Counted from the stretch's first letter, positions 7,517-15,472 are shown. The stretch is DNA of 52,373 nt from an uncultured Actinoplanes sp. (GCF_934643405.1 NZ_CAKUCL010000018.1:1-52373), one strand, 5' to 3'. Notes: a model not told the origin generated them from the letters alone. Numbers and translations are program-made.

Positions 7517-8116
7517 GTGACAAAAGTCGACTTCTACTTCGATCCCGCCTGCCCGTTCGCCTGGATCTCCTCGCGCTGGATCCTGGAGGTCGCTCGGCAG
7601 CGCGAGATCGACCTCAACTTCCGGGTGATGAGCCTCTACGTGCTCAACGAGGGCCGCGATCTGGACCCCGACTACCGCGATCTGATCGACCGTTCCCTGG
7701 GTACGGTGCGGGTCGTGACCGCGGCCTGGCAGGAGCGCGGCGACGAGATCCTCGAGCCGCTCTACACGGCCCTCGGCACCCGCATCCACAACCAGGGCAA
7801 CAAGGACTTCCCGGTGGTGATCCGGGAGGCGCTGGAGGAGCTCGGGCTGCCGGAGTCGCTGGCCTCCGCGGCCGAGGACACGCAGTACGACGAGGCGCTG
7901 CGCAAGAGCCACCACGAGGGCATGGAGCCGGTCGGCAACGACGTGGGCACCCCGACCATGCACATCGACGGCGTGGCGTTCTTCGGGCCGGTGCTGAGCA
8001 GCATCCCGCGCGGCGAGGCGGCCCTGAAGATCTTCGACGGCGCGGTGGCGCTGGCCTCGTATCCGGACTTCTTCGAGCTCAAGCGCACCCGCACGGGCGG
8101 CTTGAACTTCGACTGA
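7517..8116 (+). CDS. Mycothiol-dependent nitroreductase-like DsbA-family protein (Rv2466c-like)
   Basis: This 199-residue thioredoxin-fold protein with a helical insertion resembles M. tuberculosis Rv2466c along its length: SSRWILEVA, NEGRD, RIHNQGN, LRKSHHEGM, DVGTPTMHI, AFFGPVLSSIPRGE, and SYPDFFELKRTRT. Rv2466c uses mycothiol to reduce nitro-compounds and oxidants. The active site here is CPFA (Cys12-Ala15) instead of the CPWC I recall for Rv2466c, so only the first cysteine is present and a monothiol mechanism is expected. GTG 7517 starts 5 bases after the tetR stop, so the two form an operon. The context suggests a role in detoxifying the inducer of the TetR system. Confidence 0.88.
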   Translation: MTKVDFYFDPACPFAWISSRWILEVARQREIDLNFRVMSLYVLNEGRDLDPDYRDLIDRSLGTVRVVTAAWQERGDEILEPLYTALGTRIHNQGNKDFPVVIREALEELGLPESLASAAEDTQYDEALRKSHHEGMEPVGNDVGTPTMHIDGVAFFGPVLSSIPRGEAALKIFDGAVALASYPDFFELKRTRTGGLNFD

Positions 8117-8127
8117 GCGATGCGGTG

Positions 8128-8157
8128 AACGGCCCCGGCGGATACGCCGGGGCCGTT
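8128..8157. terminator. Bidirectional stem-loop terminator
   Basis: AACGGCCCCGGCG (8128-8140) pairs perfectly with CGCCGGGGCCGTT (8145-8157) around the tetraloop GATA and is followed on the plus strand by CTCTTC. It separates the nitroreductase gene from the convergent Hsp20 gene. Confidence 0.85.
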
Positions 8158-8190
8158 CTCTTCGGTGCGGGGCGTCTCGGCGTCGTGCGC

Positions 8191-8634
8191 TCAGACCTTC
8201 GCTTCCAGGACGCGGTCGTCCTGTGCGGGCGTGGTGATGGCGATGCGGCGCGGTTTGGCGGCCTCGGCGACCGGGATGGTCAGGGTGAGGACGCCGTCCT
8301 GCCAGGTCGCGGCGACGTTGTCGAGGTCGAGGCCCTCACCGAGGGTGAGCCGGCGCTCGAAGGTGCCCGTGGCGCGCTCGCGGCGCACCCACTGGACGTC
8401 GTTGTCGGTGCGCGGGGAGCGCTCGGCGCGGATGGTCAGCACCCGGCCGTCGACACCCACATCGACCGAGCCGGGGTCGACACCGGCGAGGTCGCAGTGC
8501 AGGACGAAGTGATCGCCGGAGCGGTACAGGTCCATCGGCATGGCGATGGGGGCGGCGTCGCCCGTGCTGGTCGCACCGAGCATCTGCCCGGCCAGCCGGT
8601 CGAACTCGCGGAAAGGATCGAAAGTCAGCACCAC
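8191..8634 (-). CDS. Hsp20/alpha-crystallin small heat shock protein
   Basis: This 147-residue chaperone has a short N-terminal arm with FDPFREFDRLAGQML. The alpha-crystallin domain spans about 35-135 (DHFVLHCDLAGVDPGSVDV, TGTFERRLTLGEGLD, and the conserved GVLTLTIPVAE). Proteins of this family hold unfolding proteins without ATP. GTG 8634 has GGGAGG nine bases upstream; the adjacent GTG at 8631 is an alternative. It stands alone between a convergent nitroreductase gene and the CGNR gene. No CIRCE or HAIR-type element was recognised in its 180-bp upstream region. Confidence 0.9.
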   Translation of the reverse strand: MVLTFDPFREFDRLAGQMLGATSTGDAAPIAMPMDLYRSGDHFVLHCDLAGVDPGSVDVGVDGRVLTIRAERSPRTDNDVQWVRRERATGTFERRLTLGEGLDLDNVAATWQDGVLTLTIPVAEAAKPRRIAITTPAQDDRVLEAKV

Positions 8635-8817
8635 CGGAATCCACCTCCCAGAGACGGCTCGCCGGCCTGCCCGGCGAGCGCGTGGCGCTCGGCTCAGATC
8701 AGTTCTGCCGAGGTCGTGCCGCTCGACCGAAGGTGGGTCATCACCGCGGTGAGCAGCAGCGACAAGACATTTTTTAGCACTCTCCCGTGTGGAGTGCAAA
8801 GCGTTCGCCAAGATTTT

Positions 8818-9435
8818 TCAGCGGTTTCCCGGGCGTCCCGCGGCCGGACTTTTCCGGCGCCGCTCGGTGAGCCGGCGGGACTTGGCGACAGTGCCGCAGT
8901 CGTCCATCGAGCACCACCGGCGGGTGCCGTTGCGGCTGCGGTCGAGGAAGAGCCAGCCGCATCCGCCGTCCGGGAGCGGGCACGAGTGCAGGCGGCTCAG
9001 GTCGGCGTGACGGACCAGGTCGACGAGCGCGTCGGCGAGCCGGTCCGGGATCGTCAGGGCGGGGTCGGTGCCGACGCGCAGCCGGGCGTGGCCGTCGCCG
9101 GCCGGTTCGAGTGCCGAGCGGCCCAGCGCCTCGGTCCAGCGCCAGGTGAGGGCCTCCAGATCGTGGCCGGCCAGAACCGGGTCGACCAGCGCACGCAGGG
9201 TCAGCACGTCGTGCAGCGCGGCCTCGCCCGTACCGGGAGACGCCTGCCAGGCCGCACCGACCCGTTCGGCCTCGTCCCGGTCGATGAGGTTGATCATCTG
9301 AGCCCAGCGCAGCAGCGCCGCGGGGTCGTGCAGGTATTCGGCACCGTCGGGCAGGCGCGGCGCGACCGTGTTCGCCAGGTCGAGCGCCGGGTGACCCCCG
9401 ACGATGCGCAGTTCACCGAGATCTCCGGTCGCCAT
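8818..9435 (-). CDS. ABATE/CGNR zinc-finger family protein with variant signature
   Basis: The protein has 205 residues. The N-terminal ABATE-like domain includes GGHPALDLANTV, and the C-terminal zinc finger has four Cys (SCPLPDGGCGWLFLD and WCSMDDCG). The family name comes from a CGNR tetrapeptide; here it reads CGTV, followed by AKSRR. CGNR proteins are thought to be DNA-binding regulators, but few have been studied. ATG 9435 has TATAGT (9444-9449) and GGAG directly upstream, a likely -10 with a very short leader. It diverges from the MFS gene at 9505, its probable target. Confidence 0.83.
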   Translation of the reverse strand: MATGDLGELRIVGGHPALDLANTVAPRLPDGAEYLHDPAALLRWAQMINLIDRDEAERVGAAWQASPGTGEAALHDVLTLRALVDPVLAGHDLEALTWRWTEALGRSALEPAGDGHARLRVGTDPALTIPDRLADALVDLVRHADLSRLHSCPLPDGGCGWLFLDRSRNGTRRWCSMDDCGTVAKSRRLTERRRKSPAAGRPGNR

Positions 9436-9459
9436 GTCTCCACTATAACCCCCAACGGT

Positions 9460-9480
9460 GGTAGCGTCGGCTCAGCTACC
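9460..9480. promoter_or_regulatory. Inverted repeat in the CGNR/MFS divergent promoter
   Basis: GGTAGC (9460-9465) and GCTACC (9475-9480) form a perfect dyad with a 9-bp spacer, between the divergent starts at 9435 and 9505. It is a candidate operator for the CGNR protein or another regulator. Confidence 0.45.
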
Positions 9481-9504
9481 CCCGAAAAGCGTTTAGGAGG
9501 AAGC

Positions 9505-10695
9505 ATGAGAGCGTGGACGGTCCTCGCGGCGCTGATGCTGTCGGCCTTCATGTACGTCACGACCGAGACGCTGCCGATCGGCCTGCTGCCGCAGATCGCC
9601 GGCGACCTGGGGATCTCGCAGTCTGCGGTCGGGCTGCTGGTCACGGCGTACGGGCTGGTGGTGGTCCTCTCGACGATCCCGTTGACCAAGGTGACGGCCC
9701 GGTGGCCACGCCGCCGCCTGCTGGCCGTGCTGCTGGTCGTGTCCGTGCTGGCGAACGTGCTGTCCGCCCTGGCCGCGAGCTATCTGCTCCTGCTGGTCGC
9801 GCGGGTCGTGGTGGCCCTCTCGCAGGCCGTCTTCTGGGCCGTGGTCACACCCGCCGCGGCAGCGTTGTTCCGGCCCTCGATGCGCCCGCGTGCCGTCGCG
9901 CTGCTGTATGTGGGTAGTTCCTCGGCCACGCTGGTGGGGGTGCCGGCCGGGACGTGGCTGGGTCAGCTCGGCGGTTGGCGCGTGCCGTTCGTGGCGCTGA
10001 GCGTGCTGGGCGTCGCGGTCCTGGTCGTCCTCCTGGCGTTGATGCCGAACCTGGCCGTCGGCGAGAGCGACACCGACCATGGCACCGCGCCCGATGCGGG
10101 CCGATACCGGGTGCTGGTGGTCTTCACGGCGCTGATGGTGACCGGGGCGTTCACGACTTTCACCTATGTGACCCCGTTCCTGACCGACGTCAGCGGTCTC
10201 AGTTCCGCGGCGGTGGGCCCGGTGCTGCTGGTGCGCGGCCTCGCCGGCCTGGCCGGGGTGGTCCTGGCCGGACTGTTCGCCGGCGACCGGGGCTGGGCGG
10301 CCCTGGTGGTGGTGACCGTGGGCCAGGCGCTCGCGCTGGGCGCCCAGTACGCCTTCGGCGCGACCGAGCTGGCCGCGATCGTGGCCGTGTCGGCCGCGGC
10401 GATGGCGTTGTCCGGGATGGTGGCGGTGCTGGGCGCCCGGGTCCTGCAGGTGGCGCCCGGTTCCACCGACATGGCGTCGGCCGGCACGTCGACCGCGTTC
10501 AACGTGGGCATCACCGGCGGCGCCTTGATCGGCAGTCTCCTGCTGACCACGACGGGGGTCCGCAGCTCCGCGCTGGCCGGCGCCGCTCTGACGGTGGTGG
10601 CGCTGGGGTTCGTGCTGGCCGAGCCGTGGCTGGCGAGCAGTCGTCGCCGGCCCGGGGTCAGCGTCGAACCGGCTTCGTCCTCAGCGCTCCGCTAG
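9505..10695 (+). CDS. MFS exporter, DHA1 (AraJ/SotB-like) family
   Basis: This 396-residue protein has 12 hydrophobic segments. The start region MYVTTETLPIGLLPQIA carries the TxxLPIGLLPxIA signature of DHA1 sugar or drug efflux proteins, and motif A-like sequence follows TM2 (PLTKVTARWPRRRLL). Substrates of relatives include arabinose, purines and chloramphenicol; none can be assigned here. ATG 9505 has a strong AGGAGG at 9495-9500. It diverges from the CGNR gene, and its last 15 bases overlap the 3' end of the convergent methyltransferase gene. Confidence 0.88.
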   Translation: MRAWTVLAALMLSAFMYVTTETLPIGLLPQIAGDLGISQSAVGLLVTAYGLVVVLSTIPLTKVTARWPRRRLLAVLLVVSVLANVLSALAASYLLLLVARVVVALSQAVFWAVVTPAAAALFRPSMRPRAVALLYVGSSSATLVGVPAGTWLGQLGGWRVPFVALSVLGVAVLVVLLALMPNLAVGESDTDHGTAPDAGRYRVLVVFTALMVTGAFTTFTYVTPFLTDVSGLSSAAVGPVLLVRGLAGLAGVVLAGLFAGDRGWAALVVVTVGQALALGAQYAFGATELAAIVAVSAAAMALSGMVAVLGARVLQVAPGSTDMASAGTSTAFNVGITGGALIGSLLLTTTGVRSSALAGAALTVVALGFVLAEPWLASSRRRPGVSVEPASSSALR

Positions 10696-11265
10696 CTGTG
10701 GTTGCTCGGTGGATCGGACCAGCCCCGTCGCGCAAAGGCGTGCCATCAACGAGAACGGCCATGTCGACTTCGTCAACGGGACGGGGTCACGCCGTACCTG
10801 AGCGAAGACAGTCTCGGCGGTCCGCGTGGCCTTGCGCAGGGCGAAGCGCAGGTCGTAGATCCACAGCAGACCGTCCGGCCGGAGGACCCGGCGCAGCTCC
10901 CGGATGCCGGCGGGGACGTCGGACCAGTGGTGCTGGCTCAGCGAGCTGACGATCAGGTCGAAGCCGGCGTCGGGGTAGGGCAGTGCGGCCACGTCGCCGA
11001 CCGTGAAGATCACCCTGCCGTCGGGGTCCTGCCGGCGGGCGTACTCGATCATGTTGGGCTCCACGTCCATCGCCTCGATCTGCCACGTGGGCTGGGCCGC
11101 GGCGAGCGCCCGAGGAACGCGGCCGGGTCCGGTGCCGACGTCGAGGACCCGGGTGCCGGCGGGGAGGCCGGCCGCGACGGCGTCGGCGACGACCCGCTGG
11201 TAGATGCGGCGGCCCAGCTGACCGGCGTGCCGGTCGTAGCGGGCCGCGTCGGTGAACATGCCCAT
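10681..11265 (-). CDS. Class I SAM-dependent methyltransferase
   Basis: The protein has 194 residues. Motif I is VLDVGTGPGRVPRAL near residue 40. The acidic ribose-binding residue is probably in EAMDVEPNM, motif II is near FTVGDVAALPYPDAGFD, and SLSQHHW resembles the UbiE/BioC group. The substrate is unknown. It is convergent with and overlaps the MFS gene. A 15-bp palindrome sits 35 bases upstream of its start. Confidence 0.85.
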   Translation of the reverse strand: MGMFTDAARYDRHAGQLGRRIYQRVVADAVAAGLPAGTRVLDVGTGPGRVPRALAAAQPTWQIEAMDVEPNMIEYARRQDPDGRVIFTVGDVAALPYPDAGFDLIVSSLSQHHWSDVPAGIRELRRVLRPDGLLWIYDLRFALRKATRTAETVFAQVRRDPVPLTKSTWPFSLMARLCATGLVRSTEQPQLAER

Positions 11266-11299
11266 GATGATCCTTCTTCCAAGACATCGGATTCGTTAC

Positions 11300-11314
11300 C
11301 GAACATGGTGTTCG
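11300..11314. promoter_or_regulatory. Palindrome upstream of the methyltransferase gene
   Basis: CGAACATGGTGTTCG is a perfect palindrome with 6-bp arms around TGG. It lies 35-49 bases from the start at 11265, where an operator would overlap the promoter. The TetR regulator encoded from 11632 is a candidate but lies over 300 bp away. Confidence 0.45.
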
Positions 11315-11503
11315 CGTAGGGTGGAGCCGGTCAACGGACGATGTGCCGAGGACGTCCCGAACCGAACAATCGGCGCGTTCCGGCCGGGAACGTTGGTGGT
11401 GGTCCGACGCCCGCGCTCTCAGCCGCCGTTCCCACGCCGGCTCTCCGGCGGGCGGCCGGGCGCCCGGCGCACGACCATCCCGCCGTCCGGGGCCGGTGGG
11501 AGC

Positions 11504-11590
11504 GGGCGTTGTCCCGGCCGGGGTCGGCGGGGGATCGGGCGTTGTCCCGGCCGGAGTTGGCGGGCATCGGGCGTTGTCCCTGCCGAAGCG
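11504..11590 (+). repeat. Three tandem copies of a 32-33-bp GC-rich unit
   Basis: GGGCGTTGTCC starts at 11504, 11537 and 11569, each followed by C, then GGCCG or TGCCG and a G-rich tail. The rest of the 366-bp gap 11266-11631 holds the palindrome at 11300 and the tetR upstream region. No convincing gene is visible there. Confidence 0.8.
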
Positions 11591-11631
11591 GGTTTGTCGC
11601 AGGGCGGAACCGGTGAGGAGTGGGGTTAGCG

Positions 11632-12180
11632 ATGGCGGAGTCTGATCGCCGGGTCCGGCGCACCCGGCGCGCGTTGCAGAGCGCGCTGATCGAGCTGGTC
11701 GTGGAGCGCGGCCTCGACCGGATCACGGTGCAGGACGTGATCGATCGCGCGGACGTCGGACGCACCACCTTCTACGCGCACTTCCGCGACAAGGAGGCGT
11801 TGTTCGCGTCCTGCTTCGACGACCTGCGCGCCGAGCTCGAAACCGAGCTCGCGGCGATGGACCACACGACCGCCGCCCGGGACCCGTCCCGCCCGATCGG
11901 AGTCATCTTCGAGCACGCGTACCGCAACCAGCGCGTCTATCGAGCGGTCGGGGTCGCGCACCTGCACCGGATGGTCGTCGGCGCGCTGCGGGATCATCTC
12001 AACGAGCAGAAGACGCGGTTACCCGTCGACGTGGTCGCGGAGTATCACGCGAGTGCCCTGGTCGGCCTCCTCGGCTGGTGGGTGCGGGCCGGGTTCCCGT
12101 ACGGGCCCGCCGAGATGTCCCGGATGTGCCGCGAGATGACAGCGCCCGGCGTGATGGCTTCGTTGGTCACGGCACACTGA
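11632..12180 (+). CDS. TetR-family regulator paired with an alcohol dehydrogenase
   Basis: The protein has 182 residues. The helix-turn-helix region is ITVQDVIDRADVGRTTFYAHF, with a C-terminal ligand-binding half of the TetR_C type (GLLGWWVRAGFPYGPAEM). ATG 11632 is preceded by GAGGAG at 11615-11620; GTG 11620 in frame is possible. The alcohol dehydrogenase gene begins 5 bases after its stop, so they are co-transcribed and the regulator probably responds to that enzyme's substrate or product. Confidence 0.87.
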   Translation: MAESDRRVRRTRRALQSALIELVVERGLDRITVQDVIDRADVGRTTFYAHFRDKEALFASCFDDLRAELETELAAMDHTTAARDPSRPIGVIFEHAYRNQRVYRAVGVAHLHRMVVGALRDHLNEQKTRLPVDVVAEYHASALVGLLGWWVRAGFPYGPAEMSRMCREMTAPGVMASLVTAH

Positions 12181-12185
12181 TCTCC

Positions 12186-13202
12186 ATGCGCGCATTCGTG
12201 ATCACCGGACCGGGCAAGTCCGAGGTGGTCGAGGTCGATCCGCCGGTCGCCCGGGCCGGCGAAGTGGTGGTGGACGTCGAACGAGCCGGCGTCTGCGGCA
12301 CCGACATGGAGTTCTATTCCGGCGACATGGCGTACCTGGCCAGCGGCGACGCCGCGTACCCGATCCGCATCGGGCACGAGTGGTGCGGCGTGGTCTCGGC
12401 CGTCGGCGAGGGGGTCTCCCCGCAGTGGATCGGCCGCCGGGTCACCGGCGACACGATGCTGGGCTGCGGCGCGTGCCGGTTGTGCCGCACCGGACGCCAG
12501 CACACGTGCCCCGATCGGTTCGAGATCGGCATCCGGCACGGCTGGCCCGGCGCCCTCGCCGCCCAGCTGCCGGTGCCCGAAAAGGCCCTGCTCCCGCTGC
12601 CCGACCAGGTCGACGCGACGCTGGGCGCGCTGGTCGAGCCAGGCGGTACGGCTCGGCGCGCGGTGCTGGCCACCGACCCGCAGCCCGGCAAGCCGACGCT
12701 GGTCATGGGCCCCGGCACGATCGGGCTTCTGGTCGCGATGTTCGCCGCCGCGCAGGGCGCCGACGTCCACCTGCTGGGCACCGAGCCCGCTTCGCTGGAG
12801 TTCGCCCGGTCGCTGGGCTTCGACCAGGTGTGGACCAGGAAAACACTGCCGTCCCTTCCCTACGACGCGATAGTGGACTGCACCAACGCCGTCGATCTGC
12901 CGGCGTTCGCGGTCGACCGGGTGGAGCCCGGCGGCCGCGTCGTCTACATCGGTCTATCCGGTGAGCCGTCGCTGATCGACACGAGGCGCGCGGTCCTGAT
13001 GGACCTCACGGTGGTGGGCGTCCTGAGTGCCTCCGGCGGGCTTGCGGACACCATCGAGGCGTACGCGTCCGGAGCCGTCGATCCTCGTCCGCTGGTCGCC
13101 GAGACGGTCGGTCTCGACGACGTGGCCGACGTTCTCGCCGGCCGGCGACGTGGCGGTGGGCATGCGTCGGGCCCGAAGGTGCACATCGATCCTCGAGTGT
13201 GA
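12186..13202 (+). CDS. Zinc-dependent medium-chain alcohol dehydrogenase
   Basis: This 338-residue MDR enzyme shows catalytic zinc ligands in AGVCGTDMEFYSGD and GHEWCGVV. The structural zinc loop is CGACRLCRTGRQHTC, with all four Cys spaced normally. The nucleotide-binding segment is VMGPGTIGLLVAMFAAAQGA, a slight variant of GxGxxG. It probably oxidises a sugar alcohol or polyol-like substrate with NAD(P), but the substrate cannot be set. ATG 12186 lies directly behind tetR in one operon. The flavin reductase-like gene follows 24 to 144 bases later, depending on its start, and may belong to the same transcript. Confidence 0.88.
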   Translation: MRAFVITGPGKSEVVEVDPPVARAGEVVVDVERAGVCGTDMEFYSGDMAYLASGDAAYPIRIGHEWCGVVSAVGEGVSPQWIGRRVTGDTMLGCGACRLCRTGRQHTCPDRFEIGIRHGWPGALAAQLPVPEKALLPLPDQVDATLGALVEPGGTARRAVLATDPQPGKPTLVMGPGTIGLLVAMFAAAQGADVHLLGTEPASLEFARSLGFDQVWTRKTLPSLPYDAIVDCTNAVDLPAFAVDRVEPGGRVVYIGLSGEPSLIDTRRAVLMDLTVVGVLSASGGLADTIEAYASGAVDPRPLVAETVGLDDVADVLAGRRRGGGHASGPKVHIDPRV

Positions 13203-13346
13203 GATCGCCTCTCATGTCGTCGTGGGATGGCCGCCACGTCCCCTGATCGCGTATCGCCTCGCCGGCCGGCCGGGGATGTCGCACTCGCTGTGCGACCCCC
13301 GCCGGTCCGTTCGGCGACCCTGGGTGGGCAGGGATCGCGACGAACG

Positions 13347-14108
13347 GTGGGAGCGCTGGTGCTTGCTGCCCTGGCCCACGTCTGGCACGCCGACGTGCTG
13401 ACCCACGAGCGCCGTGGCGCGGACGTGGCCGTATTCACCTGCCGGCCCCGGCGCCCGCTGCCGTTCCGGGCCGGCCAGCACGTGACGATCGAGTGCGCGT
13501 ACCAGCCGTGGCAGTCGCGCTCCTACGCGATCGCGAACGCACCCCGCCGCGACGGCATCCTCGAGTTCCACGTCCGCACCTCAGCCGGCTCGCGCCTCGG
13601 GCAGGATTCCGGCGCGCCGAACCGTTCGGGATCGCCGTCCGTCTCCTGCGCGCTCGTCGACCGGCTCAAGCCCGGCGACGTGCTCAGCCTCGGCGCGCCC
13701 GCCGGTTCCATGGCGCTCGACCCGTACTCCCGCCGAGACGTCGTCTTCGTCACCGGCGGAACCGGCCTGGCCCGCGCGAAAGCCCTGATCGACGAACTGT
13801 CGCGGGTGAACCGCACGCGATGGATCCACCTGTTCCGTGGTGAACGCCGCCGCGACGGCTTCTACGACCGCGAGAACGTCGACCGTCTCGTCGAACGTCA
13901 TCCCTGGCTGACCGTCATCCGGGCGACCAGCGACGAGCCCGACGAGCAGGGCACGCAGGCAACGATTCCGGAGGTGGTGACCCACCACGGCCCGTGGCCC
14001 GACCATGATTTCTACGTATGTGGCTCCTCTCCGATGGTGGCGGCGACAATCCGCCAGCTGGATCGCCTGCAAGTTCCGATGGCGCGCATCCATCGCGCGC
14101 CGGAGTGA
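13347..14108 (+). CDS. FAD/NAD(P)H reductase module resembling the C-terminal half of globin reductases
   Basis: With start GTG 13347 the protein has 253 residues; the frame extends to ATG 13227, but the extra 40 residues look unlike any domain. Residues from about 8 match the reductase half of actinobacterial globin-oxidoreductases (WHADVLTHERRGADVAVFT). The FAD motif is SRSYAIANAP, NAD-binding is in VVFVTGGTGLARAKAL, where Pro of GGTGxAP is Arg, and the C-terminal part has FYVCGSSPMV. No globin or iron-sulfur domain precedes it. It may be a shortened derivative or a flavin reductase serving another protein. The start is uncertain. Confidence 0.7.
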   Translation: MGALVLAALAHVWHADVLTHERRGADVAVFTCRPRRPLPFRAGQHVTIECAYQPWQSRSYAIANAPRRDGILEFHVRTSAGSRLGQDSGAPNRSGSPSVSCALVDRLKPGDVLSLGAPAGSMALDPYSRRDVVFVTGGTGLARAKALIDELSRVNRTRWIHLFRGERRRDGFYDRENVDRLVERHPWLTVIRATSDEPDEQGTQATIPEVVTHHGPWPDHDFYVCGSSPMVAATIRQLDRLQVPMARIHRAPE

Positions 14109-14124
14109 CCAAACCTGTGGTCAC
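14105..14124 (+). terminator. Stem-loop at the end of the flavin reductase gene
   Basis: GTGACCA (14105-14111, overlapping the stop codon) pairs with TGGTCAC (14118-14124) around a 6-base loop. No T-run follows. It lies between two convergent genes. Confidence 0.5.
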
Positions 14125-14162
14125 CTGCCGCATGAGCTGATCGCGCGTCCGCCCCGACGTGC

Positions 14163-14528
14163 TCAGGGACTGTCGCCGGCGCTCGCTGTCAACGCTCGTA
14201 TCTCGGCTCGCAACTGCTCGGCTCGGTCGGTGTGCCCGGATTTCTCGTACGCCGTTGCCGCCGCCTGGCGTTCGGCGATCTCCGCCCGGACGATCCGCGC
14301 CACCTCGTCCTCGGTGAGCTCGCGCCGCGTCGCCTCCGCCGCGCCAACCCCGACCGGCGTGTGTTCGATGGCCAGGCTTCGTCGCGTGCCGTCGTCCACC
14401 ACGACCGCTTCCGCGTTCTCGATCGCCGCGAGCGTGGCGCGCAGGGCGGCCACCGCAGGTCGATCGCGTGATTTCATCGCCGCGGGCAGTGCTTCCCGGA
14501 GTCTCTGTCGCAGTGGTGTCTCGTTCAT
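14163..14528 (-). CDS. GatB/YqeY-domain protein
   Basis: The protein has 121 residues and the all-helical YqeY fold: LRQRLREALPAAMKSRDRPAV at the N-terminus, then LTEDEVARIVRAEIAERQAAATAYEKSG-type helices. Full YqeY proteins are about 150 residues, so this is a short version. The domain resembles the tail of GatB, which binds tRNA, but the role of stand-alone forms is unclear. It is monocistronic or behind the LysR gene on the same strand. Confidence 0.8.
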   Translation of the reverse strand: MNETPLRQRLREALPAAMKSRDRPAVAALRATLAAIENAEAVVVDDGTRRSLAIEHTPVGVGAAEATRRELTEDEVARIVRAEIAERQAAATAYEKSGHTDRAEQLRAEIRALTASAGDSP

Positions 14529-14560
14529 GCGGAGAAGCTAGCGCCGCCGCGTACCGGGCG

Positions 14561-15472
14561 TCACGCCGATTTGGTCGGCTGTGGATAACTTGCCGGCTCG
14601 GGTAGGAACGCTTCCCGGCAATGCGGCAGGAAGGCTGCCAGAGCCGGACTTTTCCGTGGCCGCCACACCAGAGCGAGCAGTGCCGGGAGATCGATCTCGT
14701 CGATCGGCACGGCCACCAGATCGGGGTAGGACTCGGCCATCGAGGCGCTGAGCACCGCTGCACCCAGGCCGCGGGACGCGAGCCCGGCGACCGCGCCGGG
14801 CGCCGACGCGACGAGCGCGACGTCGGGGATGAGACCCGCGGCCACGCACGCCTCGTCGAAGACGGTACGGATGCCGGTCCCCTCCGGCAGGGTGACGATC
14901 GGGTACGCCGTGAGCTCGTGCAACGGCACGCGGGGGAGTTGGGACAGCTCCGTGCCGGGCGGGGTCAGCGCCACCAGCCCCTCGCTGACGATGACCTGGG
15001 CGGACAGATGCTCGGGAGGATCGCCGGCGAGGCCCACGAGAGCTATGTCGAGCGCTCCGGACCGTACCGAAGCAACTAATTGGTCTGAATTGTCCTCGAC
15101 GAGATCGAGGTGGATCGACGGGTGCTCGCGATGGAACGCGGCAAGGGCGGCGAAGAGCGGAACCACCTCGCAGCCGGTCACCATGCCGACCGTGAGGTGA
15201 CCTCGAACCAGCCCGTTGACCTCGTCGATCGCCTGCCGGAGGTCGGCCGTCGCGTCCAGCGCGGCGCGGGCGTACGGAAGCGCCGTCCGGCCGGCCTCGG
15301 TGAGCCGGGCGACCCGGCCGGATCGGTCGAAGAGCGAGGCGCCCAGCTCGTGCTCGAGGGTCCTGATCTGGGCGCTCACCCCGGATTGGCTGATGTGGAC
15401 GCGCTCGGCCGCCCGGGTGAAGTTGGTCTCCTCCGCCACGGCGAGGAAGTATTCGAGCTGGCGCAGTTCCAT
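14561..15472 (-). CDS. LysR-family transcriptional regulator
   Basis: The protein has 303 residues. The N-terminal winged helix is MELRQLEYFLAVAEETNFTR followed by AAERVHISQSGVSAQIRTLE. The periplasmic-binding-like effector domain runs from about 90 to 295. It diverges from the SnoaL-like gene at 15543 across 70 bp, the usual arrangement for a LysR regulator and its target. A T-N11-A type motif, TTCtagctgtcatGAA, lies at about 15482-15497. Confidence 0.9.
   Translation of the reverse strand: MELRQLEYFLAVAEETNFTRAAERVHISQSGVSAQIRTLEHELGASLFDRSGRVARLTEAGRTALPYARAALDATADLRQAIDEVNGLVRGHLTVGMVTGCEVVPLFAALAAFHREHPSIHLDLVEDNSDQLVASVRSGALDIALVGLAGDPPEHLSAQVIVSEGLVALTPPGTELSQLPRVPLHELTAYPIVTLPEGTGIRTVFDEACVAAGLIPDVALVASAPGAVAGLASRGLGAAVLSASMAESYPDLVAVPIDEIDLPALLALVWRPRKSPALAAFLPHCREAFLPEPASYPQPTKSA

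Noticed and set aside
8125..9504. Upstream extension of the MFS exporter frame
   Set aside because: The extra 460 codons are antisense to Hsp20 and CGNR genes. The real start is ATG 9505 with AGGAGG.
11331..11768. Minus-strand frame across the 33-bp repeats
   Set aside because: Arg/Pro/Ser-rich product without family similarity, antisense to tetR.
14580..14588. TGTGGATAA as a DnaA box
   Set aside because: Single occurrence inside the end of the LysR coding sequence, without a partner.
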